Below are positions 34,038-44,460 of a DNA stretch of 64,000 nt, piece by piece. A program made the translations under genes and the position numbers. Numbering within the stretch: the first letter of the stretch is position 1; each line of letters starts with the position of its first letter. The DNA comes from Diphasiastrum complanatum (taxonomy: Eukaryota > Streptophyta > Lycopodiopsida > Lycopodiales > Lycopodiaceae). The stretch covers positions 12,237,040-12,301,039 of the forward strand of contig CM055100.1 in the NCBI GenBank assembly GCA_029204225.1, written 5' to 3'. The notes under the pieces were generated by a model. It ran no database searches. It was not told the DNA's origin and was given only the letters and a program-made list of their open reading frames with translations.

Positions 34038-34678
34038 CGCAAAAGGTAAGGCCGTTGGACAGCCCACAACAGCCCCAAGGCGGCTGTTGGAAACGTTGCA
34101 GGACAGCAAAGTAGAGTGTTACTATGAAGGGAAGACACATGCCTACTACCTCATGCTGATTTTTCAAATTCTACACTTATTTCTCATGATGATGTTGTAG
34201 CAATGTCTATTTTCATGTGAGCAGGTCAATGGAAATAAGGTTTGGGAAGACGCACTGCAAAAAGAGTATGGCTCTTTTTTTAAGAACAAGATCTTGGATC
34301 TTGATTTTCCAAGAAAACTTTTGGAATCAAGTGGGTATCTAAGTTCGAAGACAAGTCCGATGGTCGACTTGTTGCCAAGAGTGCCTTGGCCACCCACCAT
34401 GGATGGAGTATGCATCTACCCGTCATTGTATTTGATACTTCATCATTACGTATTCTCTTTCTCTTCTATGATTGGGGTGGAGATTCGAATTGTTGGTGCT
34501 CTACTTGTGTAGAGATCTTTTTTTGGTTACTCCGGAGTGCTCATAGCTTGAAGTATTTGGTGGCATGAAGTTCGGGCAGCAGGTTGCATTGTCTCTCTTT
34601 CGGTTCGAGAGCTACTTCATGTTGGAGATTTTTCATCTCTCATATTGTCCTTAATTGGATGACATTGTACATATTTGT

Positions 34679-34685
34679 AGGAGGG
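34679..34685 (+). other. polypurine tract of element B
   Basis: The purine run AGGAGGG lies immediately before the 3' LTR start TGTTAG, as required for plus-strand priming. Confidence 0.7.
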
Positions 34686-35051
34686 TGTTAGAATATGTTA
34701 AAGGATATGCTATGTTAATAAAAACCTCTAGGTTACTTTGACCCAAAAGGTCGAGATATGTGTAACCATTGGTTATTTCTCTACTGGCCAAGTTAAGTTA
34801 GTATTGGGCCCCATGTAGGAACTCATCCAAATGGCCTTGTTAATAAAAGACCCTAACTTAGAAGTAGGGGCTTGCTGGTTTTTTATTAAGTAGCTTGTTG
34901 GTGAAGTTAGGTTAGACGTAACGAAGCTTGTAGAAGTTAGGTTATTTGGAGATTGCCCTATTGTCGGGTCTGCTATAAATGTATGTCACTTCTTGTGCGT
35001 TTGAGATTCGTTATGTTGAATACTTTGTTGTTTGGTTTATGATTTCCTACA
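34686..35051 (+). repeat. 3' LTR of element B (366 bp)
   Basis: It starts TGTTAGAATATG after a polypurine tract and ends GATTTCCTACA, the same TTTCCTACA ending as the D 5' LTR. A TATAAATG box lies near 34975. No 5' partner is present in the window. Confidence 0.85.
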
Positions 35052-35791
35052 TGTCATTTCTAGATCGCTAACGACTGGCCACTGTTTGTCAATTTGTTCA
35101 CTTTCAAATGGGCATCTACTAACTTCAATTATAGTAGTTACTAACTTAAGTGTCTTACTAGTAACTACAGACAGAAAATAACAAGTTAAAACTCCATGGC
35201 CCCTTAGCCATTGATAATAGCTACTCGCTGCTCTTGAAAGTTGGGATTCTCCAAGATCATAGATGTAGTAAGTAGTCTCCGTAGTACCATACGAAGTAAT
35301 TGATTATTGGAGTCCTCAGTCCTCAGTCTTGGACTTGCATTGTCTGCTAAGGATCTCCTAATACCCAACTCCTCGCCATCAATGGTCACTCAAGCCGGCG
35401 AGACGCAAAGGATCTATGATCTATCATGGTAGACTAAGGTAGCCTGTAGGATCATGAATATCGAATCTCGATTATCGCCGATTCATGCAACTTCAATATG
35501 AATCATTAATGATTTCAATTTGCAATAGAATCTTATAGTTCTGGCATAACCTCAATTTTGTAGTTGAAATTTCTAGAATAAACAGCAAGAAGAACCTCAA
35601 TTTTTTTTAGATATTCGAATCAGCCGATTCGAACCGATTCGAATCAATCGATTCAAATTTGTGCACAAAGCATTGCTTAATAGAGTACCTCCTCTAAAAA
35701 ATGATTATAGTCACCAAAACATTCTAATCCCTAAATGTTGTCCAGAATTGTGGCCCATAAACATATAAAGCAGATCTTATTATGGGTAAAG
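35052..35791. other. no recognisable gene (about 0.7 kb)
   Basis: Spacer between the 3' LTR of element B and the 5' LTR of element D. The minus-strand open frame 35204-35389 is unrecognised. Around 35600-35660 the motif GATTCGAA recurs several times. Confidence 0.5.
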
Positions 35792-36293
35792 TGTTGGAAT
35801 GTAAATGGAATTGCTTACATTACCATAGGATACTTTGACCCAAAAGGTCGAGAGTTGTGTAACCATGGTCATTTATTATATTAGGCCTACTAAACTTAGA
35901 GTTAGCTAAGTTAGTATGAAATTAACTTGGTAGGGACTCATGGGTCCACTAGGCCTAATTGTGACATTTAAGTACCCCAACTTGACATATTGGAGGTACC
36001 TTATTCTTTCTATGTAACTTATAGAAAGTTGGATAGTCAACAGTCAAGTAGTTGGATAGCCAATAGTCAAGTAGTTGGAAAGCCAATAGTCATGAAGTTA
36101 GATAGTCATCTTGGACTATATATATGTGTGCATCCCATTGTAGGAGACACTTTCGTAAGCAATATTGACTATTCTCCTTGGCTGTCCACGAGTTTCTACG
36201 AGAGGGTTTCTAGCCATCTCTCTTTTTCTTTTGAGAATGCTTTGTGTGATTGAATAGTTAAGATCCTGGATCCTTAGGCTTCTATTTCCTACA
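35792..36293 (+). repeat. 5' LTR of element D (502 bp)
   Basis: It starts TGTTGGAATGTAAATGG and ends TATTTCCTACA directly before the primer site. It includes a TATATATATG box near 36120 and an internal 23-bp tandem repeat (36027-36110). Nearly identical to 46227-46683. Confidence 0.93.
36027..36110 (+). repeat. 23-bp tandem repeat inside the D LTR
   Basis: Three full units and a partial one of AGTTGGATAGYCAAYAGTCAAGT lie just upstream of the TATA-like box. The 3' LTR carries the same array at 46461-46544, so it was present before insertion. Its place in U3 suits a repeated enhancer, which is inference. Confidence 0.85.
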
Positions 36294-36306
36294 TGGTATC
36301 AGAGCC
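36294..36306 (+). other. primer-binding site of element D
   Basis: TGGTATCAGAGCC immediately follows the 5' LTR, complementary to initiator tRNA-Met. Confidence 0.92.
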
Positions 36307-36876
36307 TTTAGGTGATCATATTGCTTGCAGGAGGGCGCCCAATAGGAAGCTTAATTCTTCCCCTTTTGGTAGCAGAAAATCGTCAAGCTGCTGATTTTTA
36401 CAGGAGAAGAATCTGTTCATCTTCTTATAACTTTTTTGCAGGAAATTGCAGGGCACCTTCACCTATTTGAGAGCTAGCAGTAGGGCGCCCATGCTCAAAC
36501 CAATTGCATGTGATCTTGACTCGATTACATGCTGAAAATTTCAGATTTACTTCTTAATGAAGATACATGTGTTTTGGACACATTTCTTGCTGAAATTTCC
36601 ATGTTGGTGAGCTTGAAGTAGGGCGCTACCATCAGCTTTATATGCACATAGTGTGCACTCTTTTCAGCCACAAATTTCTGGTTTTGGTTATGGCTTCATT
36701 CGAAGTCTACCTATTTGTGAGCATTCTGTTTTTTGTGCAGAGATCAGCCACCTATTTCATTACTTGTTGAGCAAATTGCATGTGGAGTATTGCAATCTAT
36801 TCTGCTCATAATTTCAGCTTTGAGGTTTTTGCCCTTTTGAGTAGATTTTGTCTTGGAAAGTCTATTTCCTATATAC
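36307..36876 (+). other. untranslated leader of element D
   Basis: No coding signal. The motif AGGGCGC occurs four times (near 36333, 36482, 36490 and 36620) and TTGCATGTG twice. The leader resumes after element C at about 42232 and reaches the gag ATG at 42271. Confidence 0.6.
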
Positions 36877-37255
36877 TGTTGAAGAGTAATGCCTATTTTA
36901 CCCTTTTGGCTAAGCATTAGTTAAGTTGTACATAACTCATGGGGCATGTTTTAATTAAATGCATGAGACCCCCTTTTGTAAGTTGAGTAAATTAGTGCAA
37001 GTGGCCCACTTGGCCAACTAGCTCACTCCTATGGTTGACACCTAGACTTTCCATGCATGTAAAGGAGGTGCTTGCCTCACAAGGGATTTGGAGGACCCAC
37101 GCCTCCTCTCTCTCTCTAGCAATTCATTTCTTCTTCTGACTTTTGAGTTGGTGAGGTGCTTATGCAATTCTCCTTGTGTGTGATTTTCCATAGCCAAGTT
37201 TCTCAAGCTTTCATAGTTGATCTAGTATTTGAGTTAAGATACTCCATAGCTGGGT
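36877..37255 (+). repeat. 5' LTR of element C (homologous part)
   Basis: It starts TGTTGAAGAGTAATGCC and matches 41850-42231 until CATAGCTGGGT, after which the copies diverge. The true LTR end may lie further right. No TGGTATCAGAGC primer site is seen afterwards, which is unusual for copia; a different tRNA may be used. Confidence 0.85.
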
Positions 37256-37705
37256 CTAGCCTGTGGGTCTGTGAGTGAGAGAAACTTCAGTGCTCAGATT
37301 CTTGAGAAGATTCTCATCTTCTACAAGCACCTCAATCTTGGAGGAGGCCGCTTTTGATCTACAGGTGTCAGATCAGGTGGAGTCTTGCACTGTTGGAGAG
37401 CTATTGGCAAGGGAAGTGGGATGATCCAAAAACTTTCTAAATCTGGCTAAGTTTTGGGGAGTCTTTCAGGAGGAGCTTACACAAAAGTAGGGCACACTTT
37501 CTATAGGGGCTTCTGGTTTCTGTTCCAGTGGGGCCTAGTGCTTGTGCTAGTGAGGCCATACCAAGTGGCAAAGACAAAAGCAGGAGCTGAAGGGTTGCCT
37601 TGAAGTGGCTACATATCCTAGTTTGGGGTCAAACCCTTGTTGCTGGAAGTTGTTTCTTTTCTGATCTTTTTCAGGTTGAGCTTCTGTTTGAGCACAGATT
37701 ATAGC

Positions 37706-38395
37706 ATGGCTAGTCTTGGGGAGAGTTTGCTGGGTGAATCTAGCAAACTAGATGACACAAACTACAGAGTGTGGAAGTTCAAGATGGCTACTATCTTGAT
37801 GGACAAGAATTGCTGGGAGGTGATGACAGATACACAGCCTGTACCAACATCTGATCCTGAATTGAAGGACTACATGAACAGGAGACAGAAAGCTCATAAG
37901 ATAATCAATCTTTTTGTCAAGGACAATATTATTCCTCACATTTGCAATGCAAGGGATGCAACTGATGCTTGGACTATTCTGAAGTCTATGTTTGAAACAG
38001 TGGATTCAGCCAAGCTAGTGTATTTGCAAAATAGGTTACATACTCTCAAGATGGAAGCAGGTGCAACAGTTGGTGATCATATTACAAAGGTCAAGGACCT
38101 AATGGATCAGCTTGCTTCAGTTGGAGAGAAAGTAAGTGACAGGAGTATTGTCCCCATAGTCTTGAACAGCTTGTCATTCAACTATCAAGACTATGTGATG
38201 TCCCTTTCTGCTAGGGAGAAACTCCCAACCTTTGGGGAGTTATGTGGTCTTCTTTTACAGGAGGAGATGAGAAGGAAGAATCTTACTAAAAGGGAAGATA
38301 ATCCAGAGCTTGCATTTGCTTCTAAGAAGAAGCAAAACTTTCAGAAGAAAGGCAAAGGCAAAAAGAAGAACTCAAAGCAAAGCTTGGAGCAGTAG
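37706..38395 (+). pseudogene. element C gag (capsid)
   Basis: The frame opens MASLGESLLGESSKLDDTNY with the conserved L.G.NY.VWKFKM pattern and runs through the UBN2-type gag (LVYLQNRLHTLKMEAG, KVKDLMDQLASVGEKV, LPTFGELCGLLLQEE) into a lysine-rich nucleocapsid. It ends at an in-frame TAG (38393-38395), after which the same frame stays open through the zinc knuckle and protease. The stop could be a CAG-to-TAG mutation or a leaky gag-pol boundary. Its place before the zinc knuckle makes mutation more likely. Confidence 0.9.
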
Positions 38396-39022
38396 GTGTC
38401 CAAGTTACATGTTGGAGAGGAGTCAAGCACCAATTCCTCATCTACACCCAAGAGGAAGGGCAACTGCAACTATTGTGACAAGTATGGGCATTTTGCTTTT
38501 GAATGCAGGAAGAAGCAAAGTGATCTAAAGAAGGGAAAGAACCAGCAGGGTCACTTTGTTGACAAAGTTGCAGAGGAGGAGCAATCTGGTGTGCTTGAGC
38601 TATTCATCGCAGCCCTATCATCTGAATCCACATTTGGTGGATGGTACATTGATTCTGGAGCCTCAAAGCACATGACACCTCATAGAGATTGGTTCAGCAC
38701 CTATGAGGAGACAGAAGATGGTCAGCATGTTTGCCTTGGAGATAATTCTACACGTATGGTGAGGGGCAAAGGCACAGTTGCAGTACAGCTGTCATTAGGT
38801 GAGGTGAAGGAAATTAAAAGTGTGTTGCATGTACCAGGGTTGGCTAAGAACTTACTATCTGTTGGTGCCATTACCAAACAGAACATGGTGGTAGAGTTTG
38901 ATTATTCTACATGTTTGGTAAAAGACAAAGATCAAAACTTCAAGGTGGTAGCCAAGGGAATGCAAGAAGGAGGTCTTTACAAGCTTTTCACAACCATTCC
39001 TAGCCAAGAGGCCTTGTCTTGA
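38396..39022 (+). pseudogene. element C zinc knuckle and aspartic protease
   Basis: Same frame as gag. The CCHC knuckle is intact (CNYCDKYGHFAFEC), and the protease has YIDSGASKHMT with the catalytic D-S-G followed by the flap region (VLHVPGLAKNLLSVG). An in-frame TGA (39020-39022) closes it just before the pre-integrase domain, and the same frame then continues. Confidence 0.92.
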
Positions 39023-39979
39023 AGGGATACTAATCAAGACAAGCTTTGGCATGAGAGATATGGTCATTTGAGTTATAAAAGTTTGCAAGTTTTGAACAAG
39101 CACAAAATGGTAGTAGATCTTCCTAGCATTAAGTCTTCTTCAGATACATGTGAGGCTTGTGCACTAGGGAAGCAACAGAAGAAAAAGTTTCCAAAGGAGA
39201 AAGCTACTAGGGCCAAGGGCATTCTTGAGCTTATGCATTCAGATTTATGCGGTCCCATGCAGGTCAAATCAGCAGGGGGGGCATACTATCTCATGACCTT
39301 CGTAGATGATTTCTCGCGGAAGGTATGGGTCTATTTTCTGAAGCTGAAATCTGAAGCGTTCAAATACTTCAAACAGTGGAAAGTTGTGGTGGAAAACCAC
39401 ACAAGGAAGAGGTTAAAGACTCTCAGGTCAGATAAGGGTGGTGAGTATATTTCTGATGAGTTCAAAGATCTTTGCAAAGCATGTGGGATAAAGAGACAGT
39501 TTACTGCTCCACATACACCGCAGCAGAACGGCGTGGCTGAGCGGAAAAACGGGTCTATAGTTGAGTGTGCAAGGATCATGCTCAAGGCAAAGTGGTTGCC
39601 AAATTCTTTTTGGGCGGAAGCGGTAGCAACTGCTGTTTTTCTATTGAATAGAAGTCCAACCAAAGCAGTTGAAGGAATCACGCCAGAAGAAGCATATGGT
39701 GGCAACAAGCCCAAAGTGGGCAGCCTACGAGTATTTGGGTGTACAGCATATGCACATATACCAAAGGACTTGCGGAAGAAACTTGATGCAAAATCCGTAA
39801 AGTGTGTCTTCCTTGGGTATAGTGAAGGTGAGAAAGCTTATGTGCTATATGATCTCGAAAATAGGAAGAAGATCCTAAGTCGAGATGTTATCTTTGATGA
39901 AGAGCATTCACCCAAGATACAGGAGCAGGAGAAGGAAGGAACTACTGAGTTCATACCCTTGATTGATTCCCACGGATGA
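39023..39979 (+). pseudogene. element C integrase
   Basis: Pre-integrase zinc module (LWHERYGHLSY..., CEACALGKQ) followed by the rve core. The catalytic residues are intact: HSDLCGPM, LRSDKGGEY and NGVAERKN. The C-terminal region has LRVFGCTAYAHIP and KCVFLGYSEGEKAY. The frame is the same as for gag and protease and ends in a TGA at 39977 caused by a frameshift near 39965. Confidence 0.93.
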
Positions 39980-40229
39980 GGATCCTAGTCAAGAGTCCTG
40001 TGAGCCTCAAGTGCAGGAGCAACAACAAGAAATCGAACCTGCTAGTTCGAGACCTCTTTTTGGCCAAGTACCAGAAGCCGAAGTTGGGGACAAACGGAAG
40101 ACTAAGACAGTACCATGGGATACGTGGTCACCATCCACATCACCTACTGCTAGGAAGAAGCTACCTAGGTGGTATTGGGAAACAATCAAAGAAGGTCAAA
40201 TGATGGAAGAAGGAGAGAGCAGTGAATAG
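39963..40229 (+). pseudogene. element C gag-pol linker
   Basis: Glutamine/glutamate-rich linker (ESCEPQVQEQQQEIEPASS), then DKRKTKTVPWDTWSP and KKLPRWYWETIKE, resembling the linker of element E (RKNQGTPWDTYSP). It ends at an in-frame TAG; the same frame continues into RT. Confidence 0.8.
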
Positions 40230-41068
40230 GGTGTCAGAAGATCTCTTAGGTCTCATGAGAGACAAGAGACTAACTTTGCTCTTATGTCCACTATTCTGAA
40301 TGCAGATGAGCCACAGTTCTTTCACGAAGCCGTGAAGGAAAAGTTATGGAAACATGCCATGCAGGAGGAGTACGACTCCATTGTCAAGAATGACACATGG
40401 GAGCTCACTACATTGCCAGAAGGAAAGCAACCAATAGGTTGCAAGTGGGTCTATAAGACCAAGTTTCATGCCAATGGAACAGTGGACAAATACAAGGCAA
40501 GGTTGGTGGCGAAAGGCTATGCTCAACAGGAGGGGCTAGACTATGATGAGACATTCGCACCTATTGCTAAGATGACATCTATCAGGACCGTTTCGGCTAT
40601 AGCCTCATATTTTGATTGGGATGTCCATCAAATGGATGTCAAGAGTGCCTTTCTTAATGGGCACCTACAGGAGGAAGTTTACATGGAACAACCGCAGGGA
40701 TTTGAAATAACAGGCAAGGAGAATCTAGTTTGCAGGCTTAGGAAAGCCTTGTATGGGCTCAAACAGGCGCCAAGGGCTTGGTATAGCCGAATGGACGAGT
40801 ACTTTGCAAGGCAAGGGTTTGAGAAGAGTAAGTCTGATTGCAATCTTTATGTCTTTAGAAAGGAGAAGACTTTGTGGTTGTTGTGCTCTATGTGGATGAT
40901 CTACTCATCACGGGAAGCAATAAGAAGCTTATTGCTTGTGTTAAGAAGAATCTTTCTAGTGAGTTTGAGATGAAAGATTTGGGTTTGCTACACTATTGCC
41001 TAGGAGTTTAAGTTTGGAAAGGGAAGCGTTGTCTTTTTATCTCACAGGCAAAGTATGCACAGAAATTA
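40230..41068 (+). pseudogene. element C reverse transcriptase
   Basis: RT starts LWKHAMQEEYDSIVKNDTW and runs through GCKWVYKTKF, KARLVAKGYAQQ, DETFAPIAKM and QMDVKSAFLNG to LYGLKQAPRAWY. A frameshift near 40875 moves the catalytic LYVDDLLITG box (40889-40900) into another frame, and a TAA lies at 41009-41011. All motifs are present at sequence level but the protein cannot be made intact. Confidence 0.92.
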
Positions 41069-41855
41069 TTGAAGAGGTTTAACATGCAAGAAAGCAAACC
41101 AATCAGCACACCCATGGATGCAAGCAACAAGCCATCAAAAGATGATGGTCCAGCATTTGCAGATGAGACGCTCTATCGTCAGTTAGTGGGCAGCCTGATT
41201 TACCTTAATACCACCAGGCCAGATATTGCTTATGCGGTTGGGATCGCAAGTCAATTCATGAGTAAGCCTACCGAAGCACATTGGAAGGCAGCCAAGCGGA
41301 TCCTACGATTTGTGAGAGGAACAGTGACTTATGGGATTGAATACACAGATGACGGGGACCTTCAGCTGGAGGGTTATTCAAATTCTGATTGGGCAGGTGA
41401 TAGAGACGATCGGAGATCGACGACAAGCTATTGTTTCAGCCTAGGTTCAGGGGCTATATCATGGTGCAGTAAGAAGCAACCTACTATTGCTCTATCATCT
41501 ACCGAAGCTGAGTACAGGGCGACTACGAGGTCCGCCTGTGAAGCCATTGGTTACGCCGTCTACTTGAGGACATGCAGATTGCTCAAGTAAGACCTACATT
41601 GTTACACTGTGATAAACAAAGTTGCATTCAGCTTGCGAGGAATCCAGTCTATCATGCACGGACGAAACACATAGAGTGGACCAGCATTTTATACGAGAGA
41701 AAGTGCACAGTGGGGAGATCGAGCTAGTTTATTGTGACACCAACGACCAGATAGCTGATATTTTTTCTAAACCACTTAGTAAAGATAAGTTTGAAAAGTT
41801 CAGAACTTTGTTGGGTGTCAGTTTGAATAAAATTGCCATTAAGGGGGGGTGTTGA
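41069..41855 (+). pseudogene. element C RNase H
   Basis: KPISTPMDASNKPS opens the connection. Then come YRQLVGSLIYLNTTRPDIAY, the catalytic SNSDWAGDRDDRRSTTSY, and ISWCSKKQPTIALSSTEAEY. Frameshifts near 41570 and 41685 break the C-terminal part (HARTKHIE, then DTNDQIADIFSKPLSKDKF). The last frame ends just before the polypurine tract. Confidence 0.92.
41841..41849 (+). other. polypurine tract of element C
   Basis: AAGGGGGGG directly precedes the 3' LTR start TGTTGAAAAG. Confidence 0.85.
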
Positions 41856-42231
41856 AAAGTAATGCCTATTTCACCCCTTTGGCTAAGCATTAGTTAAGTT
41901 GTACATAACTCATGGGGCATGTTTTAATTAATTGCATGAGACCCCCTTTTGTAAGTTGAGTAAATTAGTGCAAGTGGCCCACTTGGCCAAGTAGCTCACT
42001 CCTATGGTTGACACCTAGACTCTCCATGCATGTAAAGGAGGCGCTTGCCTCACAAGGGATTTGGAGGACCCACGCCCTCCTCTCTCTCTCTAGCAATTCA
42101 TTTCTTCTTCTGACTTTTGAGTTGGTGAGGTGCTTATGCAATTCTCCTTGTGTGTGATGTTTTCCATAGCCAAGTTTCTCAAGCTTTCATAGTTGATCTA
42201 GTATTTGAATTAAGATACTCCATAGCTGGGT
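41850..42231 (+). repeat. 3' LTR of element C
   Basis: It starts TGTTGAAAAGTAATGCC after the polypurine tract and is collinear with 36877-37255. The sequence after GCTGGGT differs from the 5' copy, so either this end is truncated or the 5' copy has been altered. Confidence 0.88.
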
Positions 42232-42270
42232 ATTGCAAATCATCATCTACTACAAGCTGATTTTTCTATT

Positions 42271-43130
42271 ATGGCTAAAGAATCGGAGTCTATTGGTTCT
42301 TTATTTAATGAAGATAGGCTAGATGGCACAAACTATTCCTTGTGGTGCTACATGATAAAGAACCTTCTAAATGCTAAAGGTTTGTGGAAAGTAGTTAATG
42401 GTGACGAAGAGAGGCTGCCTACCTTGGCACCTATTACACCATCTAGAACAACTACTTCATCTATGGAGGTGTCTTCCGATGAGCAAAAGAAGTGGGATCG
42501 ATGAGATGCACAAGCACATTCCGTCATTGCATTATCAGTGAAGGGATCTATCCTTCCTCATATTAGATCATGCAAGACTTCCAAAAGTGTTTGGGAGACT
42601 CTTGCCAAGATGTTTCAAGTAAAGAATGCAGCAAAAGTGGTATATCTTCGAAATCAACTTTCTATCTTGAAGATGCAAGAAGGTGATTTGCTTACAAACC
42701 ACTTGACGAAGATCAAGGATCTTCGAGAGGAGCTTCTTAGTATTGATGAGGTGATTGAGAACTCACAATTTGTATCTATTACTCTTAATTCTCTTCCTGA
42801 TTCTTACCTTCCATTTGTGTCATCATTGAGCATTTAGGGGACAGCAAATCTCCTTCGACGAACTTGTTGGCTTACTTCTTCAAGAAGAGCAAACAAGTAT
42901 CAACTTTGGTGAACAAGAAGATCAAGCTTTCTTTGCAAAAGGCAAAGGCAAAGGCAAAGGCAAAGGCAAAGGCAAGTGGAAAGGGAAGCCTTCTTTCAAA
43001 ACTTCCAAAGATGATCAAAAATCTAAGGAAGCTCAAGATCAAGACTCCAAGAAGAAGGGTAAGTGCCACTATTGCAAGAAGTTTGGGCATCACATCAAAG
43101 AATGTAGGAAGAGGCTTGCAAAGGAAAAAG
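42271..43130 (+). pseudogene. element D gag and nucleocapsid
   Basis: Gag opens MAKESESIGSLFNEDRLDG with TNYSLWCYMIKNLL. An in-frame TGA lies near 42502 after KKWDR; the frame then continues (GSILPHIRSCKTSKSVWETL, LRNQLSILKMQEGD, KIKDLREELLSIDEVI). A frameshift near 42834 precedes the nucleocapsid, which carries a (GK)n run and an intact zinc knuckle, CHYCKKFGHHIKEC. Confidence 0.88.
42937..42975 (+). repeat. (GGCAAA)n hexanucleotide repeat coding for Gly-Lys
   Basis: About six units of GGCAAA encode an alternating Gly-Lys tract in the nucleocapsid of element D. Element B has a shorter version near 33390. Such basic tracts bind RNA; the length is likely to be variable. Confidence 0.9.
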
Positions 43131-43165
43131 AGAAACGTAACGATACAAGTACCGCAATCATTACT

Positions 43166-44460
43166 TTGGAACAACAATTTGGAAAGGAGGATAATCTTTT
43201 CAATAATGATTATGCTTTTGTCACTAATAATCTCATCTCTCCTCAAGACAAGATTTCTGCCACTTCAAATCTTGCTGGTTTTTCAGCAGAAAACAGCTCA
43301 TCTTCAGCTTTACAAGTTGCTGTTTTTTCATCTATTGATTGGGTGATTGATAGCGGTGCCACACGTCATATGACTTATCACAAAAAGGTCTTCACAAAGC
43401 TTGTGAAAGTGTATGATGGAAGCAAAGTTCAAGGTGTTGATAACACCTCTTATCCTATCAAAGGTATTGAAGTGATCCGAATCTCATTTCGGTGTCTACA
43501 ATTATGAACCAAGGATTGGTTGTGGAATTCAAAGAAGACAAATGTCTCATCAAAGACCCAAAGAGATCTCTTATGATCATTGCTTCGGGAACATTACGTG
43601 GTGGATTGTTCCTTATGGATATCTATGAGCGAAGAGCTTCATCATCTTTTTGTCTTGTTGCATCAAGTTCACATTCTTTGGAGTTGGCTGAATTATGGCA
43701 TGCTAGGTTTGGACATCTCAACTTTGCTAGCTTGAAGATGTTGAAGAGATTCAATATGGTTGAAGACATTCCTAATATTGAGCATCCCGAAGGACATGTA
43801 TGCGAAGGATGCATACTTGAAAAATTTCAAAGGCAAGCTTTTCCAATTGATGGAACTATTAGAGTTGGTGGCAAAGCACCTTCACACATGTGGGATCAAA
43901 GGGATGATCAGTACCACGAGTTTGGTTCATAGTGATGTATGTGGTCCAATGAGGACCGAATCCATTGGAACGTGTAAGTACTTTGTTACTTTTATTGATG
44001 ACCTTTTTTCAAGATTTACATGGATTTATCCTATGAAGGCAAAATCTGAAGTTTTTCAACGCTTTAAGGATTTTCTAGCAATGATAGAAAATCGGTTTGG
44101 GCACTCATTAAAGATCTTACGTACCCACCGAGGAGGGGAATATATAAAGAATACGTTCGATACTTATCTTCAAAGCAAAGGTATCCATCATCAAATGACA
44201 ACCCCTTACACACCTCAACAAAATGTTGCCGCCGAAAGAAAGAATCGCACTATCATGGAAATGGCTATTCATGCTCAAAACAAAGGGCCTACCTCACAAG
44301 GTTTGGGCTGAAGCAGTTATAACGGCGGCTTACATTAGTAATAAGTGTCCTACTAAAGCCTTGAAGGTATTTGGTATGGTAAGAAGCCTACTATTTCTCA
44401 CTTACGCATCTTTGGTTGCATGGCTTATGCTTTCATTCCCGATAAGCTAAGAACCAAGCT
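43166..44460 (+). pseudogene. element D protease and integrase
   Basis: The protease has WVIDSGATRHMTYH with an intact D-S-G. Pre-integrase is present (LWHARFGHLNFASL, HVCEGCILEKFQ). The integrase core shows HSDVCGPM and VAAERKN. However, the second catalytic aspartate is replaced in LRTHRGGEY (normally a D at the H position), which should inactivate strand transfer. Frameshifts near 43490, 43930 and 44310 also break the frame. Confidence 0.87.

Larger units (their letters stand above)
32643..35051 (+). mobile_element. 5'-truncated Ty1/copia element B with 3' LTR
   Basis: It starts abruptly inside gag (NQLSNLKMHEGE), is interrupted by a solo LTR, then continues through gag, nucleocapsid, a GAG-pre-integrase-like module and linker to a polypurine tract and 3' LTR. 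Protease, the integrase core, RT and RNase H are not seen. The linker region resembles that of element D (SSHTS.RDS..DAI.DA..D..PN), so B and D are related. Its 3' LTR also shares TACTTTGACCCAAAAGGTCG with the D LTR. Confidence 0.85.
36877..42231 (+). mobile_element. nearly full-length Ty1/copia element C nested in D
   Basis: Both LTRs and all coding domains are present in the copia order: gag, nucleocapsid, protease, integrase, RT, RNase H. The LTRs show about eight substitutions plus two short indels over some 380 bp (about 98% identity). Despite this, the coding region has several in-frame stops and at least four frameshifts. It sits in the leader of element D and must therefore be younger than D. 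I could not define the LTR 3' ends or a target duplication. Confidence 0.93.

Noticed and set aside
42872-43246. 124-codon minus-strand frame across the element D nucleocapsid
   Set aside because: It is the antisense of the lysine-rich gag and GGCAAA repeat; the poly Ala-Phe run is the reverse reading of the repeat.
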